Positions 16,174 through 25,125 of a DNA stretch of 64,000 nucleotides are shown piece by piece. Each line of letters begins with the position of its first letter. Within the stretch, counting starts at the first letter, position 1. The stretch comes from Candidatus Leucobacter sulfamidivorax (lineage in GTDB: Bacteria > Actinomycetota > Actinomycetes > Actinomycetales > Microbacteriaceae), in assembly GCA_016771945.1 (NCBI GenBank), contig QZLF01000004.1, positions 186,001-250,000 of the forward strand. The letters run 5' to 3'. The notes beneath the pieces were generated by a model that searched no databases, had not been told where the DNA came from, and saw only the letters and a program-made list of their open reading frames with translations. A program made the position numbers and the translations under genes.

Positions 16174-16599
16174 ATGGCGGAGATCAAGACCCAGCCGACC
16201 GACGCGAGCGTCGACGAGTTCCTCCGGGGCGTCGCCCCTGCGAAGCGGCGGGAGGACGGGCTGCGGCTCGCCGAGATATTCCGCGAGGTCACCGGGGCGG
16301 ACCCGGTGATGTGGGGGCCGTCGCTCATCGGCTACGGCAGCTACCGCTACGTGTCGCCTGCGAACCCCAGGACTCGCGGGGACTGGCCGAAGACGGGCTT
16401 CTCCCCGCGCAAAGCGCAGCTCTCGCTCTACGGATTGAAGGATCTGCCAGCGGGGGCCGAACGGCTGCCGGCGCTCGGCGAGTACACCGAAGGCGCCGGC
16501 TGCGTCTACGTGAAGCGCCTCGAGGACGTCGACGAGGGCGTGCTGCGCGAGCTCATCGCCATCGCCTGGTCGCGCGGCGACGACCCCGAACCGGCCTAG
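16174..16599 (+). CDS. DUF1801-like protein
   Basis: A 141-residue protein resembling DUF1801/YdhG-like proteins: VDEFLRGVAPAKRREDGLRL, ADPVMWGPSLIGYGSYRY, SPRKAQLSLYG, GAGCVYVKRLEDVD. This small alpha/beta fold occurs in many actinomycetes with no established role. TATCGT at 16161-16166 lies seven bases before ATG 16174, so it is probably leaderless. It converges with the EamA permease and overlaps its end by four bases. Confidence 0.85.
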   Translation: MAEIKTQPTDASVDEFLRGVAPAKRREDGLRLAEIFREVTGADPVMWGPSLIGYGSYRYVSPANPRTRGDWPKTGFSPRKAQLSLYGLKDLPAGAERLPALGEYTEGAGCVYVKRLEDVDEGVLRELIAIAWSRGDDPEPA

Positions 16600-17486
16600 C
16601 GAGCCGCCGGGTCGCCCTGCCGCCGCGGGTTCAGCTCGCTCACGAGCACGCCCGCGACGATGAGCGCGGCCCCCACGAGGGCGGGCCACGGCAGCCGCTC
16701 GCCGGCGAGCCAGCCGAAGACGCCGGCCCAGACGGGCTCGCCCGAGTAGATGATGGTCGCCCGGACGGCCGACACCGCGCGCTGCGCCCAGTTCATCGTG
16801 AGCTGGATCACCATGCTCGCGACGCCCAGGCCTACCGCCGGCAGCAGCCAGCGCCAGTCGAGCGCCGGGAGCGACTCGCCCGCGACCGGCATCGCGAGGA
16901 AGGAGAGGATCCCCGCGACCAGCAGCTGCACGACGGTCACCCGGCGGAACTCGACACGCCCGGCGAAGAGGCTGATGAGGATGATCTCGCCCGCGAAGAC
17001 GACCGCGCTCACCGCGGTGATCCACTCCCCGAAGCCGAACTGGAATCCGCCCGCCCCCGGGTCGCCGAGCAGCACGAGGCCCGCGAAGGCGAGGGCGACG
17101 CCGACGAGGCTCATGGCGCTCGGCCGCCGGCGCAGGAGGAGCCACTGCATGAGCGGCACGAGCGGCACGTAGAACGCCGTGATGAAGCCCGACATGCTGC
17201 TCGCGACCGTCTGCAGGCCGGCGGTCTGCATGCCGTAGCCGAGCGCCAGCACGGCGCCGATGGCGGCGCCCGCGCCGATCTCGAACCACGAGATGCCGCG
17301 CAGCCAGCGCCAGAACACCGCCGCCGCGATGAGGCCCGCGACCAGGAAGCGCACGCCGACGAAGAACAGGGGACCGACGAAGTCCGTCGCCGTGTGGATG
17401 ACGAGGAAGGTGCCGCCCCAGAGCACGGTCACGCCCACGAGGGCGAGCTCGTGGCGGCTCGGCCCCCAGGCGCGGCGGGGTGTCAC
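16596..17486 (-). CDS. EamA/DMT-superfamily transporter
   Basis: A 296-residue membrane protein with ten predicted helices in two EamA repeats (first from LALVGVTVLWGGTFLV, second from ITAVSAVVFAGEIILISLFA). Such proteins are 10-helix metabolite or amino acid exporters, with unknown substrate here. The GTG start at 17486 lies seven bases after the oligoribonuclease stop, so the two may share a transcript. Confidence 0.88.
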   Translation of the reverse strand: MTPRRAWGPSRHELALVGVTVLWGGTFLVIHTATDFVGPLFFVGVRFLVAGLIAAAVFWRWLRGISWFEIGAGAAIGAVLALGYGMQTAGLQTVASSMSGFITAFYVPLVPLMQWLLLRRRPSAMSLVGVALAFAGLVLLGDPGAGGFQFGFGEWITAVSAVVFAGEIILISLFAGRVEFRRVTVVQLLVAGILSFLAMPVAGESLPALDWRWLLPAVGLGVASMVIQLTMNWAQRAVSAVRATIIYSGEPVWAGVFGWLAGERLPWPALVGAALIVAGVLVSELNPRRQGDPAAR

Positions 17487-17493
17487 CGGCGGA

Positions 17494-18138
17494 TCAGGCG
17501 CTCGGGGCCGGGCCGTCGATGAGGGGCCCGTAGGTCTCGCCGACCGTGCGCGCGAGCGCCTCCGCGGCCTTCTTGTCCGGCCCGGGGGCCGCGACGAGGA
17601 CGGTGCCGCGGAAGTAGGCGAGCTCCTGGATCGACTCGGCGATGTCGGCGAGGGCGCGGTGGCCGCCGCGTTTCGCCGGCGCGCCGTAGAAGGCGGCCGG
17701 GTACCACTGCCGCGAGAGCTCCTTGATCGTCGAGACGTCGATGCTGCGGTAGTGCAGGCGCTCCTCGAGCGCGGGCATGTACTTGGCGATGAAACGGCGG
17801 TCCATGCCGATGGTGTTGCCCGCGACGATGGGCCGGCGGCCGGGGGTGACGAGCCCCTCGAGATAGGCGATCACCTGCTGCTCGGCCTCGGCCACGCTCG
17901 CACCCGACTCGATGCGGGCGAGCAGCCCCGAGTCGGCGTGCATCCCGCGCACGAAGTCGCCCATGTTCGCGAGCGCCTCGGGACCCGGATCGATCACGAT
18001 CTCGAAGCCCGGGTGCAGCGGCGCGAGCTCGAAGTCGGTGACGATCACCGCGATCTCGCAGAGCCCGTCGCGATCCGGATCCAGACCGGTCATTTCGCAG
18101 TCGATCCACACGAGCTGATCGGCCGGAACGTTCGACAC
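17494..18138 (-). CDS. orn: Oligoribonuclease
   Basis: A 214-residue DEDDh 3'-5' exonuclease that degrades very short RNAs, including pGpG from c-di-GMP breakdown. Exo I is VWIDCEMTGLD near residue 10, Exo II includes AGNTIGMDRRFI, and Exo III is GGHRALADI with the catalytic histidine. GTG at 18138 is preceded by AAGGAGA at good spacing. Length is slightly above the usual 180-205, owing to a C-terminal extension. It offers a link to the GGDEF-EAL protein in the same window. Confidence 0.95.
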   Translation of the reverse strand: MSNVPADQLVWIDCEMTGLDPDRDGLCEIAVIVTDFELAPLHPGFEIVIDPGPEALANMGDFVRGMHADSGLLARIESGASVAEAEQQVIAYLEGLVTPGRRPIVAGNTIGMDRRFIAKYMPALEERLHYRSIDVSTIKELSRQWYPAAFYGAPAKRGGHRALADIAESIQELAYFRGTVLVAAPGPDKKAAEALARTVGETYGPLIDGPAPSA

Positions 18139-18171
18139 TGGGTCTCCTTCGGTAGGTGAACGAGACTCAGT

Positions 18172-19698
18172 TTATTGCCGGCCGGACGGTGTCACGCGCC
18201 CGCCCTCGATGCGCACGATCCGATCGCTCATCGAGCGGATCACGTCCTCGTCGTGGGAGACGAGCAGGTAGGCGGTGCCGCGCCGCTCCTGGAGCTCGTC
18301 GAGCAGCGCGAGCACGCGGGCCTGCACCGTGAGATCGAGTGCCGAGACGGGCTCGTCCAGCAGCAGCAGCTCGGGATCGCGGGCGAGCGCCCGCGCGATG
18401 GCGAGGCGCTGCCGCTGCCCGCCGGAGAGCGTCGCGGCCGGGCGGCGGAGCATCTCGGCCTCGAGACGCACCTCCGCCGCGAGCGCCGCCGTCCGGGCGT
18501 CGCGCTCGACGCGCGGAACGCCAGCGGCGCGGAGGGCGTCGCGCAGCACGCCGCGACCCGTGGCACCGGGCGGGAAGGAGTCGAGCGGATCCTGCGGCAC
18601 GAAGGCGATGCGGCGGCGCAGCTCCCTGCGGGTCGCGGGGCTCGCCACAGCGCGGTCCGTGCCGTCGACGAGCACGGTGCCGGCGTCCGGGGCCTGCAGG
18701 CCGAGCGCGACGCGCAGCAGGGTCGTCTTGCCGGAGCCCGATTCGCCGACGAGCCCCACCGTCTCGCCCGGCTGCACCGCGAGGGAGGCGTCCAGCAGCA
18801 CCTCGTGCCGGGCGATGCCGGAGCCGAACGACACCGAGACGCCGCGCAGCTCGAGTCGTGGGACCGCCCCGCGGTCGACCGGGCGGGGTTCGCGGATCCG
18901 TCCCGCGGGCGAGGCCTCGAGCAGCTCCCGCGTGAAGGGGTGCTCGGGGGCGCCGAGCACGCGCGACGGCGCGCCCGCCTCGATGATGCGGCCGTCCCGC
19001 ATCACGAGCACCCGGTCGGCGATGCCGCGCACGCTCGACAGGTCGTGGGTGATGAGCAGGGCGCCCGCCCCGGTGTCGACGCGATGACGCAGCTCGCGCA
19101 GCACGCGCCCGCGGTGACCCGCGTCGAGCGCGGTGGTCGGCTCGTCGGCGACGATGAGCCCGGGGTCCGCGATGAGCGCCGAGGCGACGAGGGCGCGTTG
19201 GCGGAGGCCCCCCGAGAGCTCGTCGGAGCGCTGCCGCAGGCGGCGCTCGGGTCCGGCATGCCGCCTCCCCGGAGGTGGCGTGACGACGCGCTCCCGCCGT
19301 TCGGCGCCCGCGGCGATGCGGTGCAGCCGCAGGGCGTCGCCGACCTCGCGCTCGACCCGGCGCAGCGGATCGAGCGCGCCGAGCGCGTCCTGCGGCACGA
19401 GACCCGAGCGAGCGCCGCGGATCGCGTTCCAGGCGCGGGCGCCGCGCGGGGGCGCGGGGGCGAGCCCCTCCCCGGCGGCGACGAGCACCCTGCCCCGGAC
19501 GGCGGCCGACCGCGGGAGCAGGCCCAGCAGCGCGCGGGCCGTGAGCGACTTGCCCGATCCGCTCTCGCCGACGAGCGCGACGCACTCCCCGGCGGCGATC
19601 TCGAGGCTCACCCCGTCGACGGCGGGGCGAGGAGCGCCCGGGAAGGCGATCCCGAGGCCCTCGATGCGGGCGAGGGGCGAGCCGGGTGCCGCGCTCAC
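18172..19698 (-). CDS. Peptide-type ABC transporter, two fused ATP-binding domains
   Basis: A 508-residue protein joining two ATPase domains, a DppD-DppF type fusion. Domain 1: Walker A GESGSGKSLTA, signature LSGGLRQRALVA, Walker B LIVADEPTTALD. Domain 2: GESGSGKTTLL, LSGGQRQRLAIA, LLLLDEPVSALD. GTG at 19698 overlaps the permease stop (GTGA). It energises import by the two permeases and binding protein upstream in the same operon. A likely role is oligopeptide, nickel or a related solute. Confidence 0.92.
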   Translation of the reverse strand: MSAAPGSPLARIEGLGIAFPGAPRPAVDGVSLEIAAGECVALVGESGSGKSLTARALLGLLPRSAAVRGRVLVAAGEGLAPAPPRGARAWNAIRGARSGLVPQDALGALDPLRRVEREVGDALRLHRIAAGAERRERVVTPPPGRRHAGPERRLRQRSDELSGGLRQRALVASALIADPGLIVADEPTTALDAGHRGRVLRELRHRVDTGAGALLITHDLSSVRGIADRVLVMRDGRIIEAGAPSRVLGAPEHPFTRELLEASPAGRIREPRPVDRGAVPRLELRGVSVSFGSGIARHEVLLDASLAVQPGETVGLVGESGSGKTTLLRVALGLQAPDAGTVLVDGTDRAVASPATRRELRRRIAFVPQDPLDSFPPGATGRGVLRDALRAAGVPRVERDARTAALAAEVRLEAEMLRRPAATLSGGQRQRLAIARALARDPELLLLDEPVSALDLTVQARVLALLDELQERRGTAYLLVSHDEDVIRSMSDRIVRIEGGRVTPSGRQ

Positions 19699-20510
19699 GA
19701 GAAGCTCCTGGGGCGCTCGAGGGCGCGGCCCAGCACGGTCGTCGCGAGGCCGACGGCGAGGATCATGAGGCCGGGGAAGAAGGTGAGCCACCACGCCTTC
19801 GTGAGATAGGGGCGGCCGGCGTTCAGCATCGCGCCCCACTCGGGCGCCGGCGGCGGGGTGCCGAGGCCCAGGAAGCCGAGCGCCGCGGCGAGCACGACGG
19901 CCTGGCCGACGCCGAGGGTGGCGAGCACCAGGACGGGCCGCATCGCCTCGGGCAGCACGAGCGTCGCCCAGACGCGCGATCCGCGGTCGCCCTGCAGCCG
20001 CGCCGCCTCGACCGAGCCCGAGCCGAGCGCCTGCCGGACGCCGCCGCGCACCATGCGCGCGTAGCCCGGCGCGGTGGAGATGGCCACCGCGAGCACCACG
20101 GAGGCGACGCCCGGGCCCCGCACCGAGATCAGCAGCAGCGCGAGCAGCAGGGCGGGGAAGGCGAAGAGCGCCTCGATGACGCGGTCGGCGACGGCGCGCA
20201 CCGGTGCGAGCGCTCGCCGCCGGCTGCCGCCCGCGAGGGCGCCGATGGCGATGCCCGCGACGAGCCCGGCGAGGGTGGCGAGCACGCCGATCGAGAGCGA
20301 GTCGCGCGCGCCGAAGATCACCCGGCTCAGCACGTCGCGCCCGGAGTCGTCGGTGCCGAAGGGGTGCGCCGCCGAGGGGGCGTCGAACGCGTTCGCGGGT
20401 TCGATCGCGAGCGGAGGATAGGGGGCCAGAAGCCCCGGGGCGATCGCGCAGAGCACGAGCACCGCCAGCACCGCGCCGGCGATCCAGGCCGCCGCTCGCC
20501 CGCTACGCAC
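19695..20510 (-). CDS. ABC transporter permease, DppC-like
   Basis: A 271-residue membrane permease with six hydrophobic segments and the EAA loop (EAARLQGDRGSRVWATLVLPEAM) that contacts the ATPase. The periplasmic loop includes HPFGTDDSGRDVLSRVIFGA, the typical DppC/OppC signature. It overlaps both neighbours by a few bases (second permease-ATPase junction GTGA), confirming one operon. Confidence 0.92.
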   Translation of the reverse strand: MRSGRAAAWIAGAVLAVLVLCAIAPGLLAPYPPLAIEPANAFDAPSAAHPFGTDDSGRDVLSRVIFGARDSLSIGVLATLAGLVAGIAIGALAGGSRRRALAPVRAVADRVIEALFAFPALLLALLLISVRGPGVASVVLAVAISTAPGYARMVRGGVRQALGSGSVEAARLQGDRGSRVWATLVLPEAMRPVLVLATLGVGQAVVLAAALGFLGLGTPPPAPEWGAMLNAGRPYLTKAWWLTFFPGLMILAVGLATTVLGRALERPRSFS

Positions 20511-21420
20511 GGGGCACCGCCAGTTCGAGCCGGGCCTCGGTGCGCGGATCGACCCGCGCGATCACGAGATCGGTGACGAGGGCGACGACGACGTAGGCGA
20601 GCGCCGCGAAGAGCACGACGCCGAGCACGACGGGGATGTCGCGGGCGACGACCGCGCCCACGAGCGTGCGGCCGAGACCCGGGCGGGCGAAGATCACCTC
20701 GATGACGGCGGCGCCGCCGAGCAGCGAGCCGAGCGCCCAGGCCGTGAGGTTGAGGCCGGGCACGACGCCGTGGCGCAGGATGTGGCGCAGCCGCACCCCG
20801 AGCTCGGTCTCGCCGCGGGCGCGGGCGCTCTCGATGAAGGGCGCGTCGCGGGCGTCGTCGACCCCGGCCCGGCACACCTGCGCAATGAAGCCGCCCGTGG
20901 GGATCGCGAGGGCGAGCGCCGGCAGCACCAGCCCCTCGACGCCGCCCGTGCTCACCGCCGGCAGCCAGCCCAACGTGCTCGCGAAGAGCAGCACGAGCAG
21001 GCTCGCCAGCCAGAAGTTCGGCATCGCCGCCGCCACGAGGTCGAGGGCGAGGGCGACGCCGCGCGCGACGCGGGATCGGCCGCTCGCGACGACGACGCTC
21101 GCGAGGGCGAGCACCCAGGCGAGCGCGAGCGCGGCGGCGGTCAGCAGGAGCGTCGGCCCGATCGCGTTCGTGAGCACCTCGGAGACCGGGATCCGCTGCG
21201 CGTAGGAAACGCCGAGATCCCCGCGCAGCAGGCGCCAGAGGAAGTCAGCGTACTGCACGAGCAGCGGGCGGTCGAGGCCGAACTCGGCGCGCGCGGCGTC
21301 GAGGGCGGCCTGACTCGCCTGGCTGCCGGGCCGAAAGGCGAGCGTCGCGACCGTGAGCATCACGGCCGCGGCGCCCCCGGCCCGCTTCGCGACGAAGGCG
21401 AGCCACTCCCTCCCGCTCAC
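20503..21420 (-). CDS. ABC transporter permease, DppB-like
   Basis: A 305-residue permease with six helices, GLDRPLLVQYADFLWRLLRG and GDLGVSY typical of DppB/OppB, and the coupling loop ESARARGETELGVRLRHILRHG. The segment after the first helix is short relative to family members, lacking a clear LxPGDP motif. It is the first permease after the binding-protein gene. Confidence 0.9.
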   Translation of the reverse strand: MSGREWLAFVAKRAGGAAAVMLTVATLAFRPGSQASQAALDAARAEFGLDRPLLVQYADFLWRLLRGDLGVSYAQRIPVSEVLTNAIGPTLLLTAAALALAWVLALASVVVASGRSRVARGVALALDLVAAAMPNFWLASLLVLLFASTLGWLPAVSTGGVEGLVLPALALAIPTGGFIAQVCRAGVDDARDAPFIESARARGETELGVRLRHILRHGVVPGLNLTAWALGSLLGGAAVIEVIFARPGLGRTLVGAVVARDIPVVLGVVLFAALAYVVVALVTDLVIARVDPRTEARLELAVPRA

Positions 21421-21454
21421 TCCCGCTGAGCCCCGGTCCGGCGACCCGTCCGGA

Positions 21455-23143
21455 TCAGCCGGCGACGACCCCGGCGAGCCACGGCGTGTTCACCGTGGGC
21501 AGCGCGCGGAAGCCCTCGAGGTCGGCCCGGTACAGGAAGTGGTTCTGCTGATCGTAGATCGGCAGGATCGCGTGCGACTCGGCGATGAGCTGCTGGGCGG
21601 CCTTCGCGGCCTCGGCGCGCTTCGCCGGGTCGAGCTCGCTGCCGATCTGGTCGAGCAGCGCGTCGAGCGCGGGATCCTGCAGCATCGCGTGGTTCGCGAA
21701 GTAGCCGCTCGGCGCCGGTACGGTGGCGTCGCTGTGGTAGAGGAAGCGCAGCACGTCGGGGCCGATCTTCGTGTAGGGCGCGCTCACGAGCTCGTACTCG
21801 TGCGCGCCGAGCGCCGCGTACCAGCTGCCGAGGTCGAGGAGCGAGATCTGCACGTCGAAGCCGACCTCGCGGGCCTGCGCCTGGATCTGCTCGAAGAGCG
21901 CCTGCTCGGCCTGGGTCGACTGCGCGCCGGTCACGGGGAAGCGAACGGTCAGCGCCTGGCCGTCCTTCGTGCGGATGCCGTCGGCGTTCCGCTCGGTCCA
22001 TCCCGCCTGGTCGAGCAGCGCGTTCGCGCGCTCGGGATCGACCTCGTACGCCTCGGGCGACTGCACGGCGAGCGGCTCGACGCTCGACAGGGCGCTGTAC
22101 GAGCGCTCGGCGGTGCCCTCGAAGAGCGCCTCGATGCCGGCGTTCAGATCGGCGGAGGCGATGAAGGCCTCGCGCACGAGCTCGTCGTCGAAGGGCGCCT
22201 GCGAGGTGTTGAGCTCGAGGCGGTTGCTCGCGCCCGGCCGCGGGGCGTCGAGGTGCGCGATCGCGTCGCCGGCGGCCGCGGTGGTGATGTTCTCGGGCAG
22301 CGGGTTGTCGATGATGTCGACCTGGCCGCCCTCGAGCGCGGCGAAGCGCGCCGTCGCGTCGGGGATGAAGCGCCAGGTCACCGTCTGCACGTCGTCGTCG
22401 ATCGCCTCGAAGCCCTCCGGGGGAGTGCGGTAGTCGGGGTTGCGCTCCAGGGTGACGTGATCCTGCTTCACCCACTCGGTCACGATGAAGGGGCCGGAGC
22501 CGATGGGCGCGAGGCAGTTCTCGTCCATGCCGCGCTCGATGCCGGCCGGCGACTGGATCGCGGTCCAGGGCTGCGCGAGCGACTCGAGCAGCGCCGAGTC
22601 GGGACGGCTGAGGTGGAAGCGCACGACGGTGTCGGAGACGGGCTCGATGCTCTCGATCTGCTGCACCGCGAGGTAGCCCGTGGAGGAGCCGGTCTCGGGA
22701 TCCTGCAGGTGCTCGATGTTGGCCTTGACCGCCGCGGCGTCGACGGGGGTGCCGTCGGTGAAGACCGCGTCGGGGTCGAGGGTGAAGTCCCAGCTGAGGC
22801 CGTCCTCGCTCTGGGTCCACTCGGTCGCGAGCCAGGGCACGATCGCGCCCTGCTCGTCGAGCGCGACGAGCGACTCGAGCACCTGCGTGGCGAGCAGGGC
22901 CTGGGGGAAGTTGCCGCCGACGTGCGGGTCGAGGCAGGTGGGCTCCGCGTCGCCGGTCGCGTAGACGAGGGTGCCCGCCGGGGCGGCGGATCCGTCGCCC
23001 CCGCTGCCGTCGCCGCCGTTCGTCGCGCACGCGGCGAGCGGCGCGATGAGCGCGACCGCCGCGGCGATCGCGAGGGGGCGGGGAAGCGAGAGGCGTCGAT
23101 CGCTGCGACGGTGCTCGGCTGTGGACATGCGCGTGCGGGACAT
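21455..23143 (-). CDS. Peptide/nickel-type substrate-binding lipoprotein (SBP_bac_5)
   Basis: A 562-residue secreted lipoprotein: basic N-terminus, hydrophobic signal, and lipobox APLAAC near residue 40, followed by a Gly/Ser/Asp-rich linker. The mature part has SBP_bac_5 features such as TFTLDPDAVFTDGTPVDA-like (here DFTLDPDAVFTDGTPVDAAA), GSGPFIVTEW and VREAFIASADLNAG. Of two nearby ATGs, 23143 has AGGAG upstream and is preferred over 23128. It leads the importer operon running to 18172. Confidence 0.9.
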   Translation of the reverse strand: MSRTRMSTAEHRRSDRRLSLPRPLAIAAAVALIAPLAACATNGGDGSGGDGSAAPAGTLVYATGDAEPTCLDPHVGGNFPQALLATQVLESLVALDEQGAIVPWLATEWTQSEDGLSWDFTLDPDAVFTDGTPVDAAAVKANIEHLQDPETGSSTGYLAVQQIESIEPVSDTVVRFHLSRPDSALLESLAQPWTAIQSPAGIERGMDENCLAPIGSGPFIVTEWVKQDHVTLERNPDYRTPPEGFEAIDDDVQTVTWRFIPDATARFAALEGGQVDIIDNPLPENITTAAAGDAIAHLDAPRPGASNRLELNTSQAPFDDELVREAFIASADLNAGIEALFEGTAERSYSALSSVEPLAVQSPEAYEVDPERANALLDQAGWTERNADGIRTKDGQALTVRFPVTGAQSTQAEQALFEQIQAQAREVGFDVQISLLDLGSWYAALGAHEYELVSAPYTKIGPDVLRFLYHSDATVPAPSGYFANHAMLQDPALDALLDQIGSELDPAKRAEAAKAAQQLIAESHAILPIYDQQNHFLYRADLEGFRALPTVNTPWLAGVVAG

Positions 23144-23250
23144 GCGGGGAGGGCTCCTCGGGCCTGGAGGCGGACGATGTTTTTGGACTGCGTCTAAGAA
23201 GTGACGCACCCGGATCATTCTGGCACATTCCCGCCGATAGGCTGGCATGC

Positions 23251-23814
23251 ATGGCTGTTCTCCCGATCGTGATCTGCGGCGACCCCGTGCTGCACCGCCC
23301 CGCCGAGCCGGTGACAGCGTTCGACGACGAGCTGCGCTCCCTCGTCGACGACATGTTCGAGACCTGCGAGGCCGCGCCCGGGGTGGGGCTCGCGGCACCC
23401 CAGGTGGGGGTGGGCAAGCGGGTCTTCGTGTGGATGTACGAGTCGCAGGGCGACGTGCCCGCCCGCGGCGTCGCCGTGAACCCCGAGCTGTGGATCGCGC
23501 CGGTCGAGCCCGGGCTGCCCGGCGAGGAGGAGGTCGAGGGCTGCCTCTCCTTCCCGGGGGAGCGCTTCGCCCTGCGGCGCTCCTCGCGCGCGCTGCTGCG
23601 CGCCCAGGACGTCGAGGGTGCGCGGTACGAGGTCGAGGTCGACGGCTGGTTCGCGCGGATCATGCAGCACGAGTACGACCATCTCGACGGGCTGCTCTAC
23701 GTCGACCGGCTCGTGCACCCCGAGAGCCGGGGCGCCCAGAAGGCCGAGCGGAAGAACGGCTGGGGCGTGCCCGGCCTCAGCTGGATGCCGGGCGTCGACG
23801 ACCTCGAGGGCTAG
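23251..23814 (+). CDS. def: Peptide deformylase
   Basis: A 187-residue enzyme that removes the formyl group from nascent proteins. All three motifs are present: GVGLAAPQVG, EGCLSFPG (metal-binding Cys) and QHEYDHLDG (HExxH with both metal-binding His and catalytic Glu). TAGGCT at 23238-23243 lies seven bases before ATG 23251, giving a probable leaderless message. The end overlaps the convergent MFS gene by four bases. Many actinomycetes carry more than one deformylase, so this may not be the only copy. Confidence 0.95.
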   Translation: MAVLPIVICGDPVLHRPAEPVTAFDDELRSLVDDMFETCEAAPGVGLAAPQVGVGKRVFVWMYESQGDVPARGVAVNPELWIAPVEPGLPGEEEVEGCLSFPGERFALRRSSRALLRAQDVEGARYEVEVDGWFARIMQHEYDHLDGLLYVDRLVHPESRGAQKAERKNGWGVPGLSWMPGVDDLEG

Positions 23815-25061
23815 CGGGTCTCCAGGGGCCCGGCGCTTAGCCTGCGGGAGTCCGGCACGAGCAGCCACGCGACCATCGCGAGCGCGAGCAGCACCGCCGT
23901 GATGCCGAAGGCCCAGCCGAAGCCGGCCAGATCGAGCACCGCGCCCGCGATCGCGGGGCCGAGCATGCCGCCGAGGTCGCTCGTCATGGAGTAGGCGGCG
24001 ACGACGTTGCCGCCGCGACGTCGCGCGAGCACGTCGGCGAGCACCGCCTGCTGCCCGGGGTTCGCGAGGGCCGAGCCCGCGCCCGCGACGACCATGACCG
24101 CGGCGAGCACCCAGATCGACGGGGCCGCGGGGATCGCGATGTAGCTGAGCGCGAGCACCGCCATGCCGATGACGAGCAGCGGCTTGCGGCCGATGCGGTC
24201 GTTCCAGCGCCCGGACGGGAAGATGAGCACGGCGTTGCCCGCGGCGTAGGCCGCGAGCACCCAGGCGGCGACCGTGGCGTCCCCGTCGAAGGCGACCGCG
24301 ACGAGGATCGGCACGAGCGAGATGCGCACGCCGAAGGAGGCCCAGCCGAAGCCGAAGGCCGAGAACAGCAGCGAGCGGTACTGGGGCACGCGCAGCGCCT
24401 CGCGGAGATCCATCGTCTCCGCGCTCGGTCCTGCGGCGGATCCTGAGCCTGATCCGGCGGCGCGAGCGCGATCCGAGCCGGGCGCGGCGGCGGCCTGCGA
24501 CCCGCGCAGGGCGATCGCGACCACGGTGGCCGCCGCGACCAGGGTGAGGAAGTAGAAGACGAAGGGCGCGCGGATGCCGAAGACCGCGACGACGCCGCCG
24601 AGCACCGGACCGAGCAGGCCGCCGAGCAGGAAGCCCGCGGCGTTGAGGCTCGCGACCCGGCCGCGGGCCTCGACCGGGCTCACCTTCGCGATCAGCGCCG
24701 TCGCCGCGACCGTGAACATCGCGGAGCCCACCCCGCCGGCGCCGCGCAGCACGAGGAACTGGGGGTAGTTCGCGGCCAGCGCCGAGACGCCGGTCGAGAG
24801 CGCGACGATGAGGATGCCGACCGTGTAGGTGGTGCGCTCGCCGAAGCGGGACACGATCCAGCCGGCCAGCGGCGCCCCGACGAGCCGCATGAGGGCGAAG
24901 GCGCTGACGATCGCCGAGGCGGCGAAGTTCGAGACGCCGAACTCCAGGGCGAACTGGGGGATCGCGGGCGCGACCACGCCGTAGCCGAGGGCGACCGCGA
25001 AGCCGCCGGCCACCAGCGCCCACACCTCGAAGGGGAGGCGGACTCTGCTCGGCGACGTCAC
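23811..25061 (-). CDS. MFS exporter (12 helices)
   Basis: A 416-residue major facilitator with 12 hydrophobic segments and the loop 2-3 motif (GWIVSRFGERTTYTVG), plus a second half-repeat motif (GRWNDRIGRKPLLVIG). A Ser/Gly/Ala-rich cytoplasmic loop at about residues 200-220 divides the halves. The GTG start at 25061 follows TAGACT (25068-25073, minus strand) by six bases. It resembles drug or sugar-efflux MFS proteins; the substrate is unknown. Confidence 0.9.
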   Translation of the reverse strand: MTSPSRVRLPFEVWALVAGGFAVALGYGVVAPAIPQFALEFGVSNFAASAIVSAFALMRLVGAPLAGWIVSRFGERTTYTVGILIVALSTGVSALAANYPQFLVLRGAGGVGSAMFTVAATALIAKVSPVEARGRVASLNAAGFLLGGLLGPVLGGVVAVFGIRAPFVFYFLTLVAAATVVAIALRGSQAAAAPGSDRARAAGSGSGSAAGPSAETMDLREALRVPQYRSLLFSAFGFGWASFGVRISLVPILVAVAFDGDATVAAWVLAAYAAGNAVLIFPSGRWNDRIGRKPLLVIGMAVLALSYIAIPAAPSIWVLAAVMVVAGAGSALANPGQQAVLADVLARRRGGNVVAAYSMTSDLGGMLGPAIAGAVLDLAGFGWAFGITAVLLALAMVAWLLVPDSRRLSAGPLETR

Positions 25062-25125
25062 CCAGCGAGTCTAGCCGGGAGGCGCTCCGAGCCGATGCGC
25101 CGGCGACGGGTGGAGAATGGTGGGC